A stretch of DNA of 64,000 bases from Cyanophora paradoxa (Eukaryota > Glaucocystophyceae > Cyanophorales > Cyanophoraceae). A program made the position numbers and the translations under genes. Below the pieces are notes generated by a model. The model did no database searches. It saw only the letters and a program-made list of their open reading frames with translations, and was not told the DNA's origin. Positions 10,985 through 22,129 of the stretch are shown here, piece by piece (the first letter of the stretch is position 1; every line of letters starts with the position of its first letter). Location: contig QPMI01000524.1 of NCBI GenBank assembly GCA_004431415.1, forward strand, positions 62,001 through 126,000, written 5' to 3'.

Positions 10985-11600
10985 GAGACAGGTGGCACCG
11001 GGCCCTGCACGTAGCCTGCGCATGCGCAGAACCGAGGCGTCAGCTCGCCCCGGACAGCGGCCGTGCGGGGGCGGGGCCCAGCGGGGGCGGCCGGGCCATG
11101 GCCAGGTGCGCAGCAGCAGCGGCGGAGCGAACCTGGAGTCGACGAAGTTGAAGCAGCCGGCAGGGCGGCGGGCGGGGAAGCGGGCGGAGCGGCAGGTGGC
11201 GCCGGGCCCTGCACGTAGCCTGCGCATGCGCAGAACCGAGGCGTCAGTTCGCCCCGGACAGCGGCCGTGCGGGGGCGGGGCCCAGCGGGGCGGCCGGGTC
11301 AGATGCGAAGCAGCAGCGGCGGGCGAACCTGGAGTCGACGAAGCTGAAGCAGCCGGCGGGGCGGCGGGCGAGGAAGCGGGCGGAGCGGCAGGTGGCGCCG
11401 GGCCCTGCGCGTAGCCTGCGTGCGCAGGGCCGAGGCGTCAGCTCGCCCCGGACGTCGACAGCGGCGGCGCCGGCGCGGGGCCCAGCGAGGTCGGCCGGGT
11501 GACGCGCGCGGCAGCAGCGGCGCCGGCGGGCGAACCTGGAGTCGACGAAGCTGAAGCAGCGGGCGGGGCGACAGGCAGGGAGCAGCTGCTGAAGCAGCTG
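10985..11600. repeat. ~200-bp tandem repeat, three copies
   Basis: The words GGTGGCGCCGGGCCCTGC, CCGAGGCGTCAG and AACCTGGAGTCGACGAAG recur three times at intervals of about 206 and 192 bp. The first two copies contain the perfect palindrome CTGCGCATGCGCAG; the third has lost it. Open frames through it are a by-product of high GC. Confidence 0.85.
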
Positions 11601-12843
11601 GCGCGCGGAGCAGCTGGGAGCAGCGGGCAGGGAAGCAGCCCGGCGCAGCGAACTAGGAGCAGCTGTGAATACTGCGACGCCGCCACCGGCCCTCCACTAC
11701 CGTAGTACAGCTAGTACGGAGCGCCGGCCGCGGCCGCCGGTCAAGCCACGCATCCGGTCCGGCCGCGCCGCGGCGGGCCGAGGCGTGCGAGTGGTGATCC
11801 GCCCCGTACTTGCGCTTGAAGGGCTTGACATCGCCGAGCTGAAGTCCGCCTGAACTGGATCATTGGCGGAGTCCGCCTGGAGGGTGGGCGAAACGCCGCG
11901 GCCCGGGTGCGCACCGGAGAAGGCGCCCGCTTCTTTCTGCACTCTCTCACGGCGGGTACTGCAACACGATATCGGCATCCATTCCCCCCCTGCTCGAGTC
12001 TCGAAACAATCCAACTCGCAGGAGCGCTTTTTTCCGGCGCCCGGTACAACAGGTACTTGAGGCGGCCTAGCGCGCCGCACGCCGCTTCTCGAGGCCAGGC
12101 ATGTATGACAAAGTTTGTAGAGCGCATTGAGAGCAATCAGGAGCACGTGGTCCGGCGCGTATAGCAACAGCAGGTGAGGCGCGACCTCAACATGTTTGCG
12201 CAGCCCCGCCCTTGCATTTTTTTTCGCCGCTCGCAGCGGCTACGATGCGATCACACCTATACGAGAGCGCATGCAAAGAATCGCATCTTACAAAAATTGC
12301 TGACACAGAAAGTACGCCGCACCAACTCACCAGGGGAGCAAGGGAGGGGGTACCCCCCCTTGCAACTAGAAGACGAAGAAGTACGCCGGCGCCTGCGGGA
12401 TACGACCAGCGAAGCAGAAGACGAAGGCAAAGGATATATACCGATCGCGATCGCGATTAATTCGCGATCATATCGGATCAGGAGGAAATTCCGAGAAATT
12501 ATAAAACGGCCATGTCTGCACGCCCCTGCGGGTCTGTGGAGCGCTACCGGGGGTAGCGGCGCGGGCCGCGCCGCGCGCGCGGCGGCCCCAGTCGTGCCAC
12601 CGTCACGGCGTGGCGCCCGGCACGGTGGATCGTGCCACAGTGATTTCGCCGAGTCGGTCGGACCCGGGAGCTCGACCCGACTAGTAGTAGTCTAGTACTA
12701 GTGCTCTCGACGGGAGGCGAATGAATGGCCTCGCACACATCCACTTGAGGAGCTGCCATATGCATGCCCCCGATTGCATGTCGGGCAAATCACAGTGGCC
12801 ACAACTTCGAGGCCTCGGCATCGGCCCGGCGGGCGCGGGTCGC
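11600..12843. other. No gene recognised
   Basis: The right part (12766-12843) is probably the 3' flank of the DEX1-like gene. A palindrome-rich stretch (CGATCGCGATCGCG) lies near 12442-12470. No exon could be supported on either strand. Confidence 0.35.
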
Positions 12844-15800
12844 TCAGGCGGGGAGGGGGACGCGGATGTCGTCGGAGAGGAGGAGGACCAGCGAGGCGAG
12901 GAGGAAGGGGACGAGGAGCGCGTACTGCGCGGCGCCCCGCCGCATCAGAGCTCACTTCGAACTGGAGTGGGAGGGGCGCAGAGAGGGGGGAGCCGTGGCG
13001 GGCGCTCGCCTTGAGGGTGCGGTAGAAGTAGAGGTTGAGGCTGACGGGCACGGCGTCGCTGAAGTGGAGGCCCTGGCCCCGCCCCGCCCCGCCACGGGTC
13101 AGACAAGAGAAGAGCCTCGGGGGTGGAAGCCGGGGGAAGGCGGGCACCTGCTCGTTGACCATCTCGAGGACGAGGGTCGTCTGCGGGGGCGAGGATCAGG
13201 GCCCAAGGGGGACATGGAAGGCGGGGGGAGGGGCAGGGCGCGCCCGCGAGCGGGTGCTGGGTACGGGGATCTCGATGGAGTGGACCCCGGGGGAGGAGAA
13301 GGTGGCGGTGGCGAGGACGCGCCGCCCCGCCAGGCGCGCCTGCTCGGAGAGCGCAAGTCAGGTCGGAGCCGAAGGGCAAAGAAGGGGGAAGGGGGGTACG
13401 CGCGCGCCCTGACGGTGTAGGCGGCGCGCTCGCGGGCGGTGGGCTTCCGCTCGTCCGTGATCTGCCGCGGGCGGGGGCGCGGGTGGGCCCCGGGAGGCGA
13501 GGGCGCGGGGGCGGGGGCCCCATCGAGGTGCCCCGGCGCTGGACGCGCCGGCCCCGGGCGCGGGGGGCGCACCTCGAACCAGAGGACGAAGGAGCGCCCG
13601 AAGAGGTCCCTGTACCGCCGGCTCTGCGGCAGCACCTGCCCCCCCGCCCGCCCCGCGTGAGGGGGGCACAGGAGGCGGCGGTCGGGGGGGGGGGGGGGGG
13701 GGGGAGTGCACGTGGACGCCGAGGTACCCCTCGCGGGCGACGAAGCCCGTGCGGCCGAACCCCTGCGCGGGGCTGCGCGCGCGGGGCTCGGGCGCGCTCG
13801 GAAGAGTTCAGGTGAGCGGGAGCGGACATGGCCTTGAGGGGGTGGAAGGGGGTGTTGGTGCCGAAGGCGTACAGGACGCCGTTCATGGTGCTGACGAGGA
13901 GGGCGAGCTTGCCGCTCCCGGCCCGCAGCTCGTCGGCGAGGACGAGCGAGTACGAGTTCTCCCCCAGGTCCACCCGCTGGACGCAGCCCGTCGGGCCGTG
14001 CGCCACGTACACGTGCCCGTCGAACGACGGCACCACGACGTGGTACCCGGGGCCCGCGGCCGCCCCCAGCCGCAGCAGCGCCGCCGGCGCCAGGATGCGG
14101 TCCTCCGTCCGCAGGGGGAAGTGCGGGAGGTCCCGCCCGTCGTCCCCGCTCCTGCGGGGGCGCACGCGTGAGCCGCTGACCACAGGCGCGCCGTCGGGCG
14201 GGCGCCACAACCCAGGCCGAGGCGGCGCGAGGCGCGAGGCAGCCAAAGGCGGGGGCGGGCGGGCGGGGGCGGACATGGCCCAGAGGACGCCGGAGTCGGT
14301 GCCGACGACGACGTCGAGGACGCCGTCCCCGTCCACGTCCCCCACCGAGGGCGGCTGCGCGGCGAGCCCGATGAGGCGCCGGTCCCACAGCTCCTCCCCC
14401 CGCCCGTTGAAGACCGCCACGTTCCCCCGGCTGTCCACCGCGATCAGCTCTGCGCCCGCGTCAGGGAGGAAGGAAGGAAGGAAGGGAGGAGGGGGAGGAA
14501 GGGAAGCTGGCCGAGGGCGCCGTCGGCGTTCAGGTCAGCGAGGGTGACCTGCCCCTGGATCTCCGCCATCTCGATGGGGAACCCGGGCTTCGTCTTCCCC
14601 GCCCCGTCCAGCGCGTAGAGCCAGCCCGCGCTCGTCCCCACCACCACCTCCACCCGCCCGTCCCCGTCCACGTCCCCCACGGACGGCGACGAGTACCTGT
14701 ACCCCGAGTCAGACGAGGGGGGGGGGTGAGAGGGGGGTACGGCGCACATGTAGGCCCGGTACTGCGTCTCGTCGGTCGTGAGGTCGAGGTGCTCCAGCCA
14801 CTTCAGCTTCCTACCCCCGCCAGCTTAGACGGGGTGAGGGGGCGGGAGCGGGAGGGGGGTACCCGGTGGCGAGGTCCAGGACGGCGATTCCGCCGGCGAC
14901 GTACTTCGTCAGCTGCAGGCCCGGATCCAGCTGGGAAGGGGGCACGGAGTAAGGTCTGGAGGAACGGAGGCCGGGGAGGGGGGGGGGGGGGGGGGGCGGG
15001 CGGGAGGGGGGTAGTAGAGGGCCCGCACCTCCTTCGCCCGCGCGGGGTCCGCGTAGTGCTCCCTGTTGGACGCGGTAGAAAGACTTGGGTCAGGGGGTGC
15101 GCGGGAGAGGCTCGAGGGGGTACATGGCGGACCGGTCGAAGTAGAAGGAGACGGCGAGGACGAGCTCGTCGCTCCCGTCGCCGTCGACGTCGGCGATGAG
15201 GGGGGTGCAGAGCACGTGCGGGTCGACGTCGACGTACCCCTCCTTGTGCTGCTGCTCGCCGTAGGTCTGGGCGAGGGTGTCCCACAGGCTGTCGACGGGC
15301 ACGCGCTGCTTCTGGAGGGAGCCCCCGGCGGAGGCCTTGAAGACCTGCCACGAGGCCAGCGCCTCGTCGCTCAGCTCCTGGCCCTGCCCGCCCCTCTCAG
15401 CCCGGCGAGGCGAGAGAGGGCGGGGCGAAGGGAGCGGGTACCCCCGACACGGTCTTCTTGACGGCCTCGAGCTCCTCGGGGGTCGCCTCGTCTGCGGCGG
15501 GGCGTCAGGGGGGCGGCGGGGCGGGCCAAGGCGGGGGGAGCGCGGGGGCGGGCGGGCCGGCGGGGATCGGAGCGGCGAGGTCGATGGGGAGCTCCGAGTC
15601 GTCGTACTGGGAGAGGCGCCGCCTCCGCGCCGGCGGCTGCGGCGGCTGCCGCTGCGCCTCCTGAGGCGCGGCGGCGGCGGCCTCGCCCTGGGCCGCCGGG
15701 GCCGCCGGCGTCTCGGGGCGTTCGCCGCGGGCGCCTCCGCGGCCGGCGGCTGCGGCGCGGCCTCCCGAGCCGCCTCCGGCGCGGGCGCCGAGGCTGCCTC

Positions 15801-17212
15801 CGGGGCCGGCGCCGGCGGAGCGGGGGCGGCCTCGGGCGCGGCGGGGCGGGAGCGGTCTCCTGAGCGGCAGCCTGCGGCGCCGGCTCCTGCGCTGCTGCCG
15901 CCGTAGCGGGCGCAGCGGCCTCCGCGGCGGCGGCGGCGGCCGCGGCGGGCTCCTGGACCGGCGCGGGCGGGGCAGGCGCCTTTCCCTCCGCGGGCGCCGC
16001 GGCGGGCTCCTCTGTTGCTGGGGCCGCCGGCGGAGGCTGCGGCGGCGGAGGAGGGGGCACCTCCTCCACCTTCGGCGGCGGAGGAGGGGGAGGGGCTACT
16101 TCCTCCTTTGCGGGAGAGGGGGGAGGGGGAGGGGGAGGGGCGCGCTCCAGCGGGGCGCTGGGCACGACGTTGCCCGTGCGCGGCTCGGGCATTTCTGCCA
16201 AGGGTTCGATCGGTCTCACGTGGGGGGCGAAGAGGGAGCGGGGTACGGGATCACCGGCGTGGCGGTGGGCCTCGCCGTGGGAGGAGTGGGCGCCGAGGGC
16301 GCTCGCGCCGTCCCACTCGTGCCCCTTGCTCTCGTCGATGCCGACGTACCAGTCCTTCCGCACGCGCAGCCGCGGCACCCGCATCGTCCTCTCCACCAGC
16401 GGCAGCCCGTCCTCCCTGCCGAGGAGCTCGGGCGGGCGCGGGGCCCTGGGAGCGCGGCGCCGCGCACCGGAGGAAGACGACCTCAGCGTTGGCGGTGACG
16501 ACGAGGACCTCGAGCGAGCCGTCCTCGTCCACGTCGTACGCCAGCGGGCTCCCGTGGAAGCTCGCCGACGTGAACGCGTACGGCCAGCCTGCCCCGCGCG
16601 TCGGACGGGCCGGCGGGCGGGAGGAGGAGGCGAGAGGAAAGCGCTCGAGCGGGCGCACCGGGCCGCCGCTCGCCGTCCGAGCCGGAGAGCAGCTCGATGG
16701 AGCGGACGAAGGTCGCCACGGCGACCGACTTGCGCCCGTCGCTGAGGGCCGGGCGCACCGCATCAGCGCGGTCGGGAGCGGTCGCGCCGAGGCCGCCGGC
16801 ACCTGCTGAGGTCCGCGATGATGGGCGTCGCGTACACCGACGCGTCCACTTCGGCGGTCCAGAGCGGGTCGATGTCCACGCCGCACTGGCTGGAGCTCTC
16901 AAAGAAGAGCCCGCCCGTGAACTTGCTGATCGTAGTGTTCGCCCGCGAACCGAACTTTGTCGCGTCCGTCCCGCTGCGCCGTACGCGCGGTCAGCAGCGG
17001 GGCGACGAGGCGGTGAGCGTCCGGCGCGGCGCTCACAAGATCACGTCCTCGATGCGCATCACGTCGGGGCCCTGAAGGAACTTCTCGCCGCCCGCGGAGG
17101 GAACTTTTTTGCTTGACGCGACGGGCTTGGTGATCTGCGCCCGGCACACATCTCCGAGCAGCACCAAAACCAGCACCACGTATCCCACGGGCCGAGGATG
17201 GCACGGCGCCAT
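12844..17212 (-). CDS. DEX1: DEX1-like FG-GAP repeat membrane protein
   Basis: Multi-exon gene starting at the ATG at 17212 and ending with TGA at 12846-12844. The N-terminus is a signal peptide (MAPCHPRPVGYVVLVLVLLG). Next comes CGVDIDPLWTAEVDASVYATP, then a series of calcium-binding FG-GAP/VCBS-type loops: YDVDEDGSLEVLV (~16530), ADVDGDGSDELVLAV (~15180), GDVDGDGRVEVVVGT (~14660), ADLNADG (~14530), GDVDGDGVLDVVVGT (~14320). KDWYVGID, GKLKWLEHLDL, FPIEMAEIQGQV and DVDPHVLCTPLIADVDGDG match the plant DEX1 family closely. The C-terminus has SLNLYFYRTLK and one transmembrane helix (YALLVPFLLASLVLLL). A proline/alanine/glutamate-rich stretch (about 16180-15640) interrupts the family core. Plant DEX1 is a membrane protein needed for pollen-wall patterning; its algal role is unknown. 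The last intron (13009-12925) is GC-AG; the intron at 14862-14812 has a GTACCCC donor. The start codon lies 192 bp from that of the divergent DRC9 gene. Confidence 0.85.
15640..16180 (-). other. Pro/Ala/Glu low-complexity insertion in the DEX1-like protein
   Basis: In the DEX1 frame after VRPIEPLAEMPEPRTGNVV the sequence becomes runs of P, A and E (APPPPPPPSPAKEEVAPPPP and similar). It is flanked by conserved family segments, so it is either a translated disordered linker or partly intronic; the exon boundary downstream of it is not clear. Confidence 0.5.
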
Positions 17213-17404
17213 CCTACGGCCCCTTCCTGCGAGCGCCGGCGGGCCTTTGAGTGTGTACCCCGGCTCCACCCACTTTGGAAGGCCAGCAGCCAGCAGCCGA
17301 AGGAAGGCACCAGCACACTTGACGCGCTGCGCATACAACCGTCTAGCCAGCAGCTGCGTAATCACCCATCCAGCGCCCCGCGCGGCGCGTAGCTAGCGAG
17401 CGGG
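17213..17404. promoter_or_regulatory. Shared divergent promoter of DEX1 and DRC9 genes
   Basis: Only 192 bp separate the two start codons, so both transcripts must start within or very near this segment. No TATA box is obvious. Confidence 0.5.
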
Positions 17405-19338
17405 ATGTCGGAGCGCCTCAACTGCGTGGAGGCGCTCCGCATAGAGGCGGTGCTGGCCGAGATGAACGAGAAGCTCGGCCTGCTCGCCCTCCTCACGCCC
17501 AATGCCATCAAGCAGCGGGAGGAGATGTCGCAGCGAGCCGGCGATGACATTTCTAGGATGATCACAGACCAGCGTGAGCTGGAGTCGCGCTTCGAGACGC
17601 TGATAGCCAACCGGGCAACCCTCAAGGGCATGGCGAACAAAGCACGATACAGGGAAAACCTCGAGGAGATCAAGGAGGTGTGCCTGGGGCCCGTCCGGCC
17701 CCCGCGCCGCGCTGACGCCGTGCAGACCGCGAGGCAATTGAGGCAGAACACGAAGACGCTCGTGCGGAGTCTAAAGGACAACCCGAACGTGGCGGACAAC
17801 ATCCTCAAGATCCAGAACGAGTGCAACTTTGTGCAGGTTCGCAGGGCGGCGTGCGCCCCGCGCTTCGCGGCCGCTGAGTCGCCGCGCGCGCAGAACCTCA
17901 TCAACAGGACAGTACAAGAGTTGCGGGAGCAGTGCCGCTTCTCTAGCCTGCCGAGCGTGGTGGAGGAGGAGCAGGGCAAGCAGTCGCTGCTGCAGGTCCC
18001 CGCCCGCCGCTGCCCCGCGCCGAGCTAGGCCGCCGCTGACGCGGGACGCGCACAGGAAGTCATGACACGCGAGAAGGAAGCGTCGGCGGCCGTGAAGAAC
18101 CTGCAGGTGCGGCGCGGCGCGGCGCGGCGCGCGTGGGCGGGGCGGCGCGGCCGTGAGCGGGCGGCGCGCAGCAAGAGCTGGAGAGCGAGAAGAAGGAGCA
18201 CGAGAAGGAGATCCAGGATCGGAGTAGGACCATCGCGAAGCTGAAGGAGCAGGTGAAGGCCCTGCGCGGCACCACCGACATCGAGATACGGTGCGGGGCC
18301 CCGGCCCGCGCGGCGGGGCGGCGGCGGGGCGGCGGGCCGGGCCCGAGCGGGAGCGCAACAGGTACGCGACGAAGGAGGCGAAGGCGCACTCGACGACCGC
18401 CGTGCGGACGTACAACAAGGTGCCCGCGGCCGTTCCCGCCCCCGGGGCTATCCCCGTCGCAGATTCGATCCGGGGCGGGGCGCGCAGGTGGAGGGTGACC
18501 TGGACGCGGAGCGCCGTAAGCTGCAGACGCAGCTGAAGATCGAGGAGCGGGTGAGCGACCCGGGACCGCGGCGCGGGCCCCCCAGCCCCACCTGAGCCCG
18601 CCCCTTCCCCCGGTCGCAGGTGAACAAGGAGACGGAGGAGTTCCTGAAGCGGCGGCACAAGTCGCTGCAGGACGAGGTGGAGCGCTGGGATGCCAAGTAC
18701 GAGCAGGTGCGCCCCGGCAGGGCAGGGCGGGGCGGGGGCGGGGGCGGGGGCGGGGGCGGGCGGACGAGGGGGCGGCGCTAGAGGGGACCCTGTCCGAGGC
18801 GCCAGGCATCGCACCGTGCTCTCCGCCGCCGCCGGCGTGGCCCTCGCCTGTGGAGGGCGGCCTCCGCTGCGGGCGCAGCCAGCCATAGGACGGACGCGAC
18901 CGACCTGGCCGGCCCCGCGCCTCGCACGATCGATCTCACCTCGGGCCCCGCGGGGGCGCGCAGGAGATCGAGGAGAAGACGCGCGAGTACCAGGACCTGA
19001 AGTACCGAGAGGAGCGCGACGTCGCCCGGGTGCGGCGCTGCGCCGCCCTCGCGTGGGGTCCGGTCGGGGCGCTGAGGGGAGCGGGGCGGCAGCTGAACGA
19101 GCTGATGGAGATCTACCGGAGGGACCAGGAGGAGGCGGCGGAGCGCTCGAAGCGGGAGGCGGAGGAGGCGGAGCGCCGCGCCGTCGAGGAGGCCATCGCC
19201 AAGGAGCAGGGCGGCGCCGCCGCCAAGATCCAGGCCGTCTGGCGCCGCCGCATGGTCCAGATCCAGCTCAAGAAGAGCAAGGGCGGCAAGAAGAAGGGCA
19301 AGGGCAAGGGCAAGGGCGCCAAGGGCAAGAAGAAGTGA
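17405..19338 (+). CDS. DRC9: DRC9/IQCG, nexin-dynein regulatory complex subunit
   Basis: About ten exons joined by short introns (first junctions: 17677/17726, 17836/17894, 17995/18056), all in frame from ATG 17405 to TGA 19336-19338. The protein is coiled coil almost throughout. The start, LNCVEALRIEAVLAEMNEKL, matches the N-terminal conserved helix of IQCG. The middle has KHKS-type coiled coil (TEEFLKRRHKSLQDEVERW). A single IQ motif (AAAKIQAVWRRRMVQIQL) sits near the C-terminus, followed by the lysine-glycine tail KGKGKGKGAKGKKK, which human IQCG also has. Known role: with DRC10 and others it forms the linker of the N-DRC, which joins outer doublets in motile cilia and binds calmodulin. 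It implies the organism makes motile flagella. DRC10/IQCD is the main alternative, but the tail and N-terminus favour DRC9. Confidence 0.78.
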
Positions 19339-19554
19339 GCCGGTCCCCCCTCGCCTCCCCCTCTGCCGCCCCCCCGCCCCCCTCCCCGCCCGTGCAACCC
19401 TCTTCGCCAGTCCCCCTTCCCTCCCTCGCTCCTCCACTCGCTGTCCTCTCCCGAATACACTGCTTTGTCCGTCTGGGCAGCCGGGCAGCTTCGCTCGACC
19501 TTCCAAGAGCACAACCAGTGAGAACTGGGGTCTCACGTCTCAGATCTCGGGCCG

Positions 19555-21933
19555 CTAGGCTTCTCGGAGGGCGACGGTGGCGAGGAAGCCCTCCGGGGCG
19601 ATCGTGAGGCGGGAGCGGGGCCGCACGGGGGGCGCCCCGGGGGCCGGAGAGAGGGTGAAGCGGCCGGCCACGGCGGCGACGGCGAGGCGGAGCTCCAGCT
19701 GCGGGGCGCGTTCGAGGCTCGCCGAGCCACGCGGGCGGAGATAAAGAGAGGGCGGGGCCCGCTCACCATGGCGAAGTGCTGCCCGATGCACGAGCGCGGG
19801 CCCAGCGAGAAGGGCGCGTACCCCTCCGGCACGTCCTCCTGCGGCCCGGCCCCCGGCCTGGCCTCAGGGCGCAGACTGGCTGCTGGGGCCGGGGGGTACA
19901 GGGCGCACGCGGGTCCAGCGGCCGGGCACGAAGTCGTCGGGCCGGTCCCACAGCTTCGGGGAGCTGCGGAAGGAAGGGGGCGGATCGGGGGTACGCGACT
20001 AGATGAAAATGAAGGCGGGGCACCGGTGCATGGAGTAGAAGTCGAGAATGACGTCGACGCCGGCGGGCAGGCGGTACCCCCCGACCTCGGTCGCGTCGTC
20101 CGTCGTCCGGACGCTCCCCGCTGCGGCGAGGGTCGGAGGTCGATCGGCCGGGAGACGGGGGTACCCAAACAACGCACGGGCGACGGGGTACAGACGGAGT
20201 GCCTCCTTGACGGCGCGGGTGGCGCGGGGCAGGGCGCCGGCGGCGGAGCGGAGGCGGGCGGGGAGCTCGGGCGGGGGGCAGGCCTCGAGGGCGCCGAGGA
20301 AGGCGGCGCCCTCCTCCGCCACCGGCCGCCCCTCCTCCGGGTGCTCGGCGAGCAGGTGCAGCGTCCACGCCAGCGCGTGCGCTGCGCGAGAGACGTGAGC
20401 GCGGGGGTGATGCGAGGGGGAGGGGGGTGCGGTGCTGCGCGCCCGTGCTGTCGTGGCCGGCGAAGAGGAGCGTGAGGCACTCGTCCACCGCCTGCGGCGC
20501 GGGTTCGGCTACCGGCTGGAGGGTTCCTCTTCGGGGCGGGGGGCGGGCACCTCGTCGTCGGTGAGGGGCCGGCAGAGGCCGGCGCAGGGGCCGCCGCAGC
20601 CGCAGTTGACGCGGGAGGCGAGGAGGCAGTCCAGGGCGTCCCGCGGCGCCCCCGCGCGCCCCCCGGCCTCCCCGGCCTCGCGGCGCCCCCGGACGACGTC
20701 GAGGAGCCAGCGGCGCGAGGCGCCGAGGTCGGCCTCGAACTGGGCCCGCCGCTTGCCGCCGGGGACCAGCGCCCGCCACGGCTCGAACGTCCTCGCCGAG
20801 ACCTGCGCCCGGATCAAATTCGAGGCCGGGCCGGCCCCCCGGGGGGTACCAAACCCGCCTCGCTGGCGGCCCGGAGGAAGCAGCTGACCGCCTGCGCCGG
20901 CGTCATGCGGGTTCGGCGAGGGAGAGTATCGTCCGGGGGGTACGCGCATCGGAGGAGAAGGAGGCGCGCTGGCAGTCGGTATCGACGGAAAAGAGGGCCC
21001 GCGTGACGGCGTCTGCGCACGCAGGGGCGCTGAGGGGAGGGGGGTACGCGCAGGATCGCCGGGGCAGCATTTGCGGGCCGAGGGTGAGGCGGGTCGCGAG
21101 GGCGTCGACGTCGACGGGGGCGCCCGAGCGCGCGGCCGCCTGCGGAGGGGCCGCGCCGCGTCCGTGGGAGGAGCCTCGGCGGGGGCGCTGGGCCGGCGAG
21201 GCGGGCACCTCGAGGATGGCGGAGAGGCGGCGGACGCTGTCCCAGACGGCGGGCAGCTGGGCGTCCAGCTTCAGGCTCCCGAACGCCGGCTGCGCTCGGG
21301 GGCGTCCGGGCGAGTCGGATCGAGCGTCCGAGAGTCCGAGGGCGGAGGCGCCGGCGCATGCGCACGGAGAGGAGCTTGCGGGAGCGCTTCCAGCGGGGCC
21401 CGTTCGCCGTCACGACCCCGAGGCCGACCATGGCGCGCAGCGGCCTGTACGCCTTCGCCGCCTTGGGGCACTCCAGCAGCGCGCGGACGGCCCGCGGGTC
21501 GGAGGTCACGACGCGGACGTCGAGGAACAGGATCTTGAGGAGCCACGTGGGCCCCGCCTCCTCCGCCAGTCGCCGGAAGCTAAGCAGCGGGCACACGCGG
21601 TCCAGCGCCTTCACGTTGCCCCAGAACCTGCGCCGGGCGCGGGCGGCCGCGGGCGCCGAATGGTCAGCGCTCGGCTCGACCGGCGGCGGGCTCAACGCGG
21701 CCGGAGAGCGCGCGAAACGATCTCTAGCGCTATTCAAAAGCGCGCAGCAGTGCCGGCCGGCCCCTGTGCTTCGAGCTGGCCATGGCACGGACGCACCGAC
21801 GGTTCTGCGGGCACGGCACGGCGGCCGCCCAGCCGCGCATCGCCCGCGCGACCCTGGAGAAGCGCCACGCGTATAGTACGCCGTATACGAGCACGGCGCC
21901 GAGTAGCGCCGCGCCGACCAGCGCGGCCGCCAT
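19555..21933 (-). CDS. Cytochrome P450 monooxygenase
   Basis: Minus-strand gene from ATG 21933 to TAG 19557-19555. The N-terminus is a membrane anchor (MAAALVGAALLGAVLVYGVL). The signature motifs are intact: I-helix oxygen-binding LLFAGHDSTGA (~20470), K-helix KEALRLYP with ExxR (~20215), and the haem-binding loop FSLGPRSCIGQHFAM (~19800), whose Cys is the axial ligand. Upstream, TWLLKILFLDVRVVTSDPRA and GVVTANGPRWKRSRKLL (WxxxR, C helix) also fit. The protein would be microsomal and oxidise a small hydrophobic substrate; CYP4-like or CYP97-like families are possible but I cannot choose. One intron (20849-20803) is only 47 bp, starts GTACCCC, and joins …SEAGL to VSARTFEPW in frame. It is tail-to-tail with DRC9 and divergent from the permease. 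Confidence 0.9.
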
Positions 21934-22129
21934 CGACTCGGAGGTGGCTTTGACACGACCGGCCGGAGACGCAGACTAGTATGTACACAGCTCCGGGCAG
22001 CTGGGAGCGACGGCCCACTGGACAGCAGCGCGCGGAGGCGCCGGACAAGCCGCCGGCTTCGAGCCGAACTTCAAGCCGGTCCCGGGTACATGTGCTGGAC
22101 TTCGAAGTGACCTTCATCTGGCCCTTGAG
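21934..22129. promoter_or_regulatory. Divergent promoter region, P450 and permease genes
   Basis: 196 bp lie between the P450 start codon and the most likely permease start codon. No core element is recognisable. Confidence 0.4.

Noticed and set aside
10144-11214. 356-codon minus-strand ORF with hydrophobic C-terminus
   Set aside because: Explained by the T-poor tract and the triplicated repeat; no conserved motif, and composition changes abruptly along it.
12945-14438. 497-codon minus-strand ORF starting MDSRGNVAVFNGRG
   Set aside because: The first part is true DEX1 exon, but the ORF reads through introns (Pro/Arg-rich runs); it is not a separate gene.
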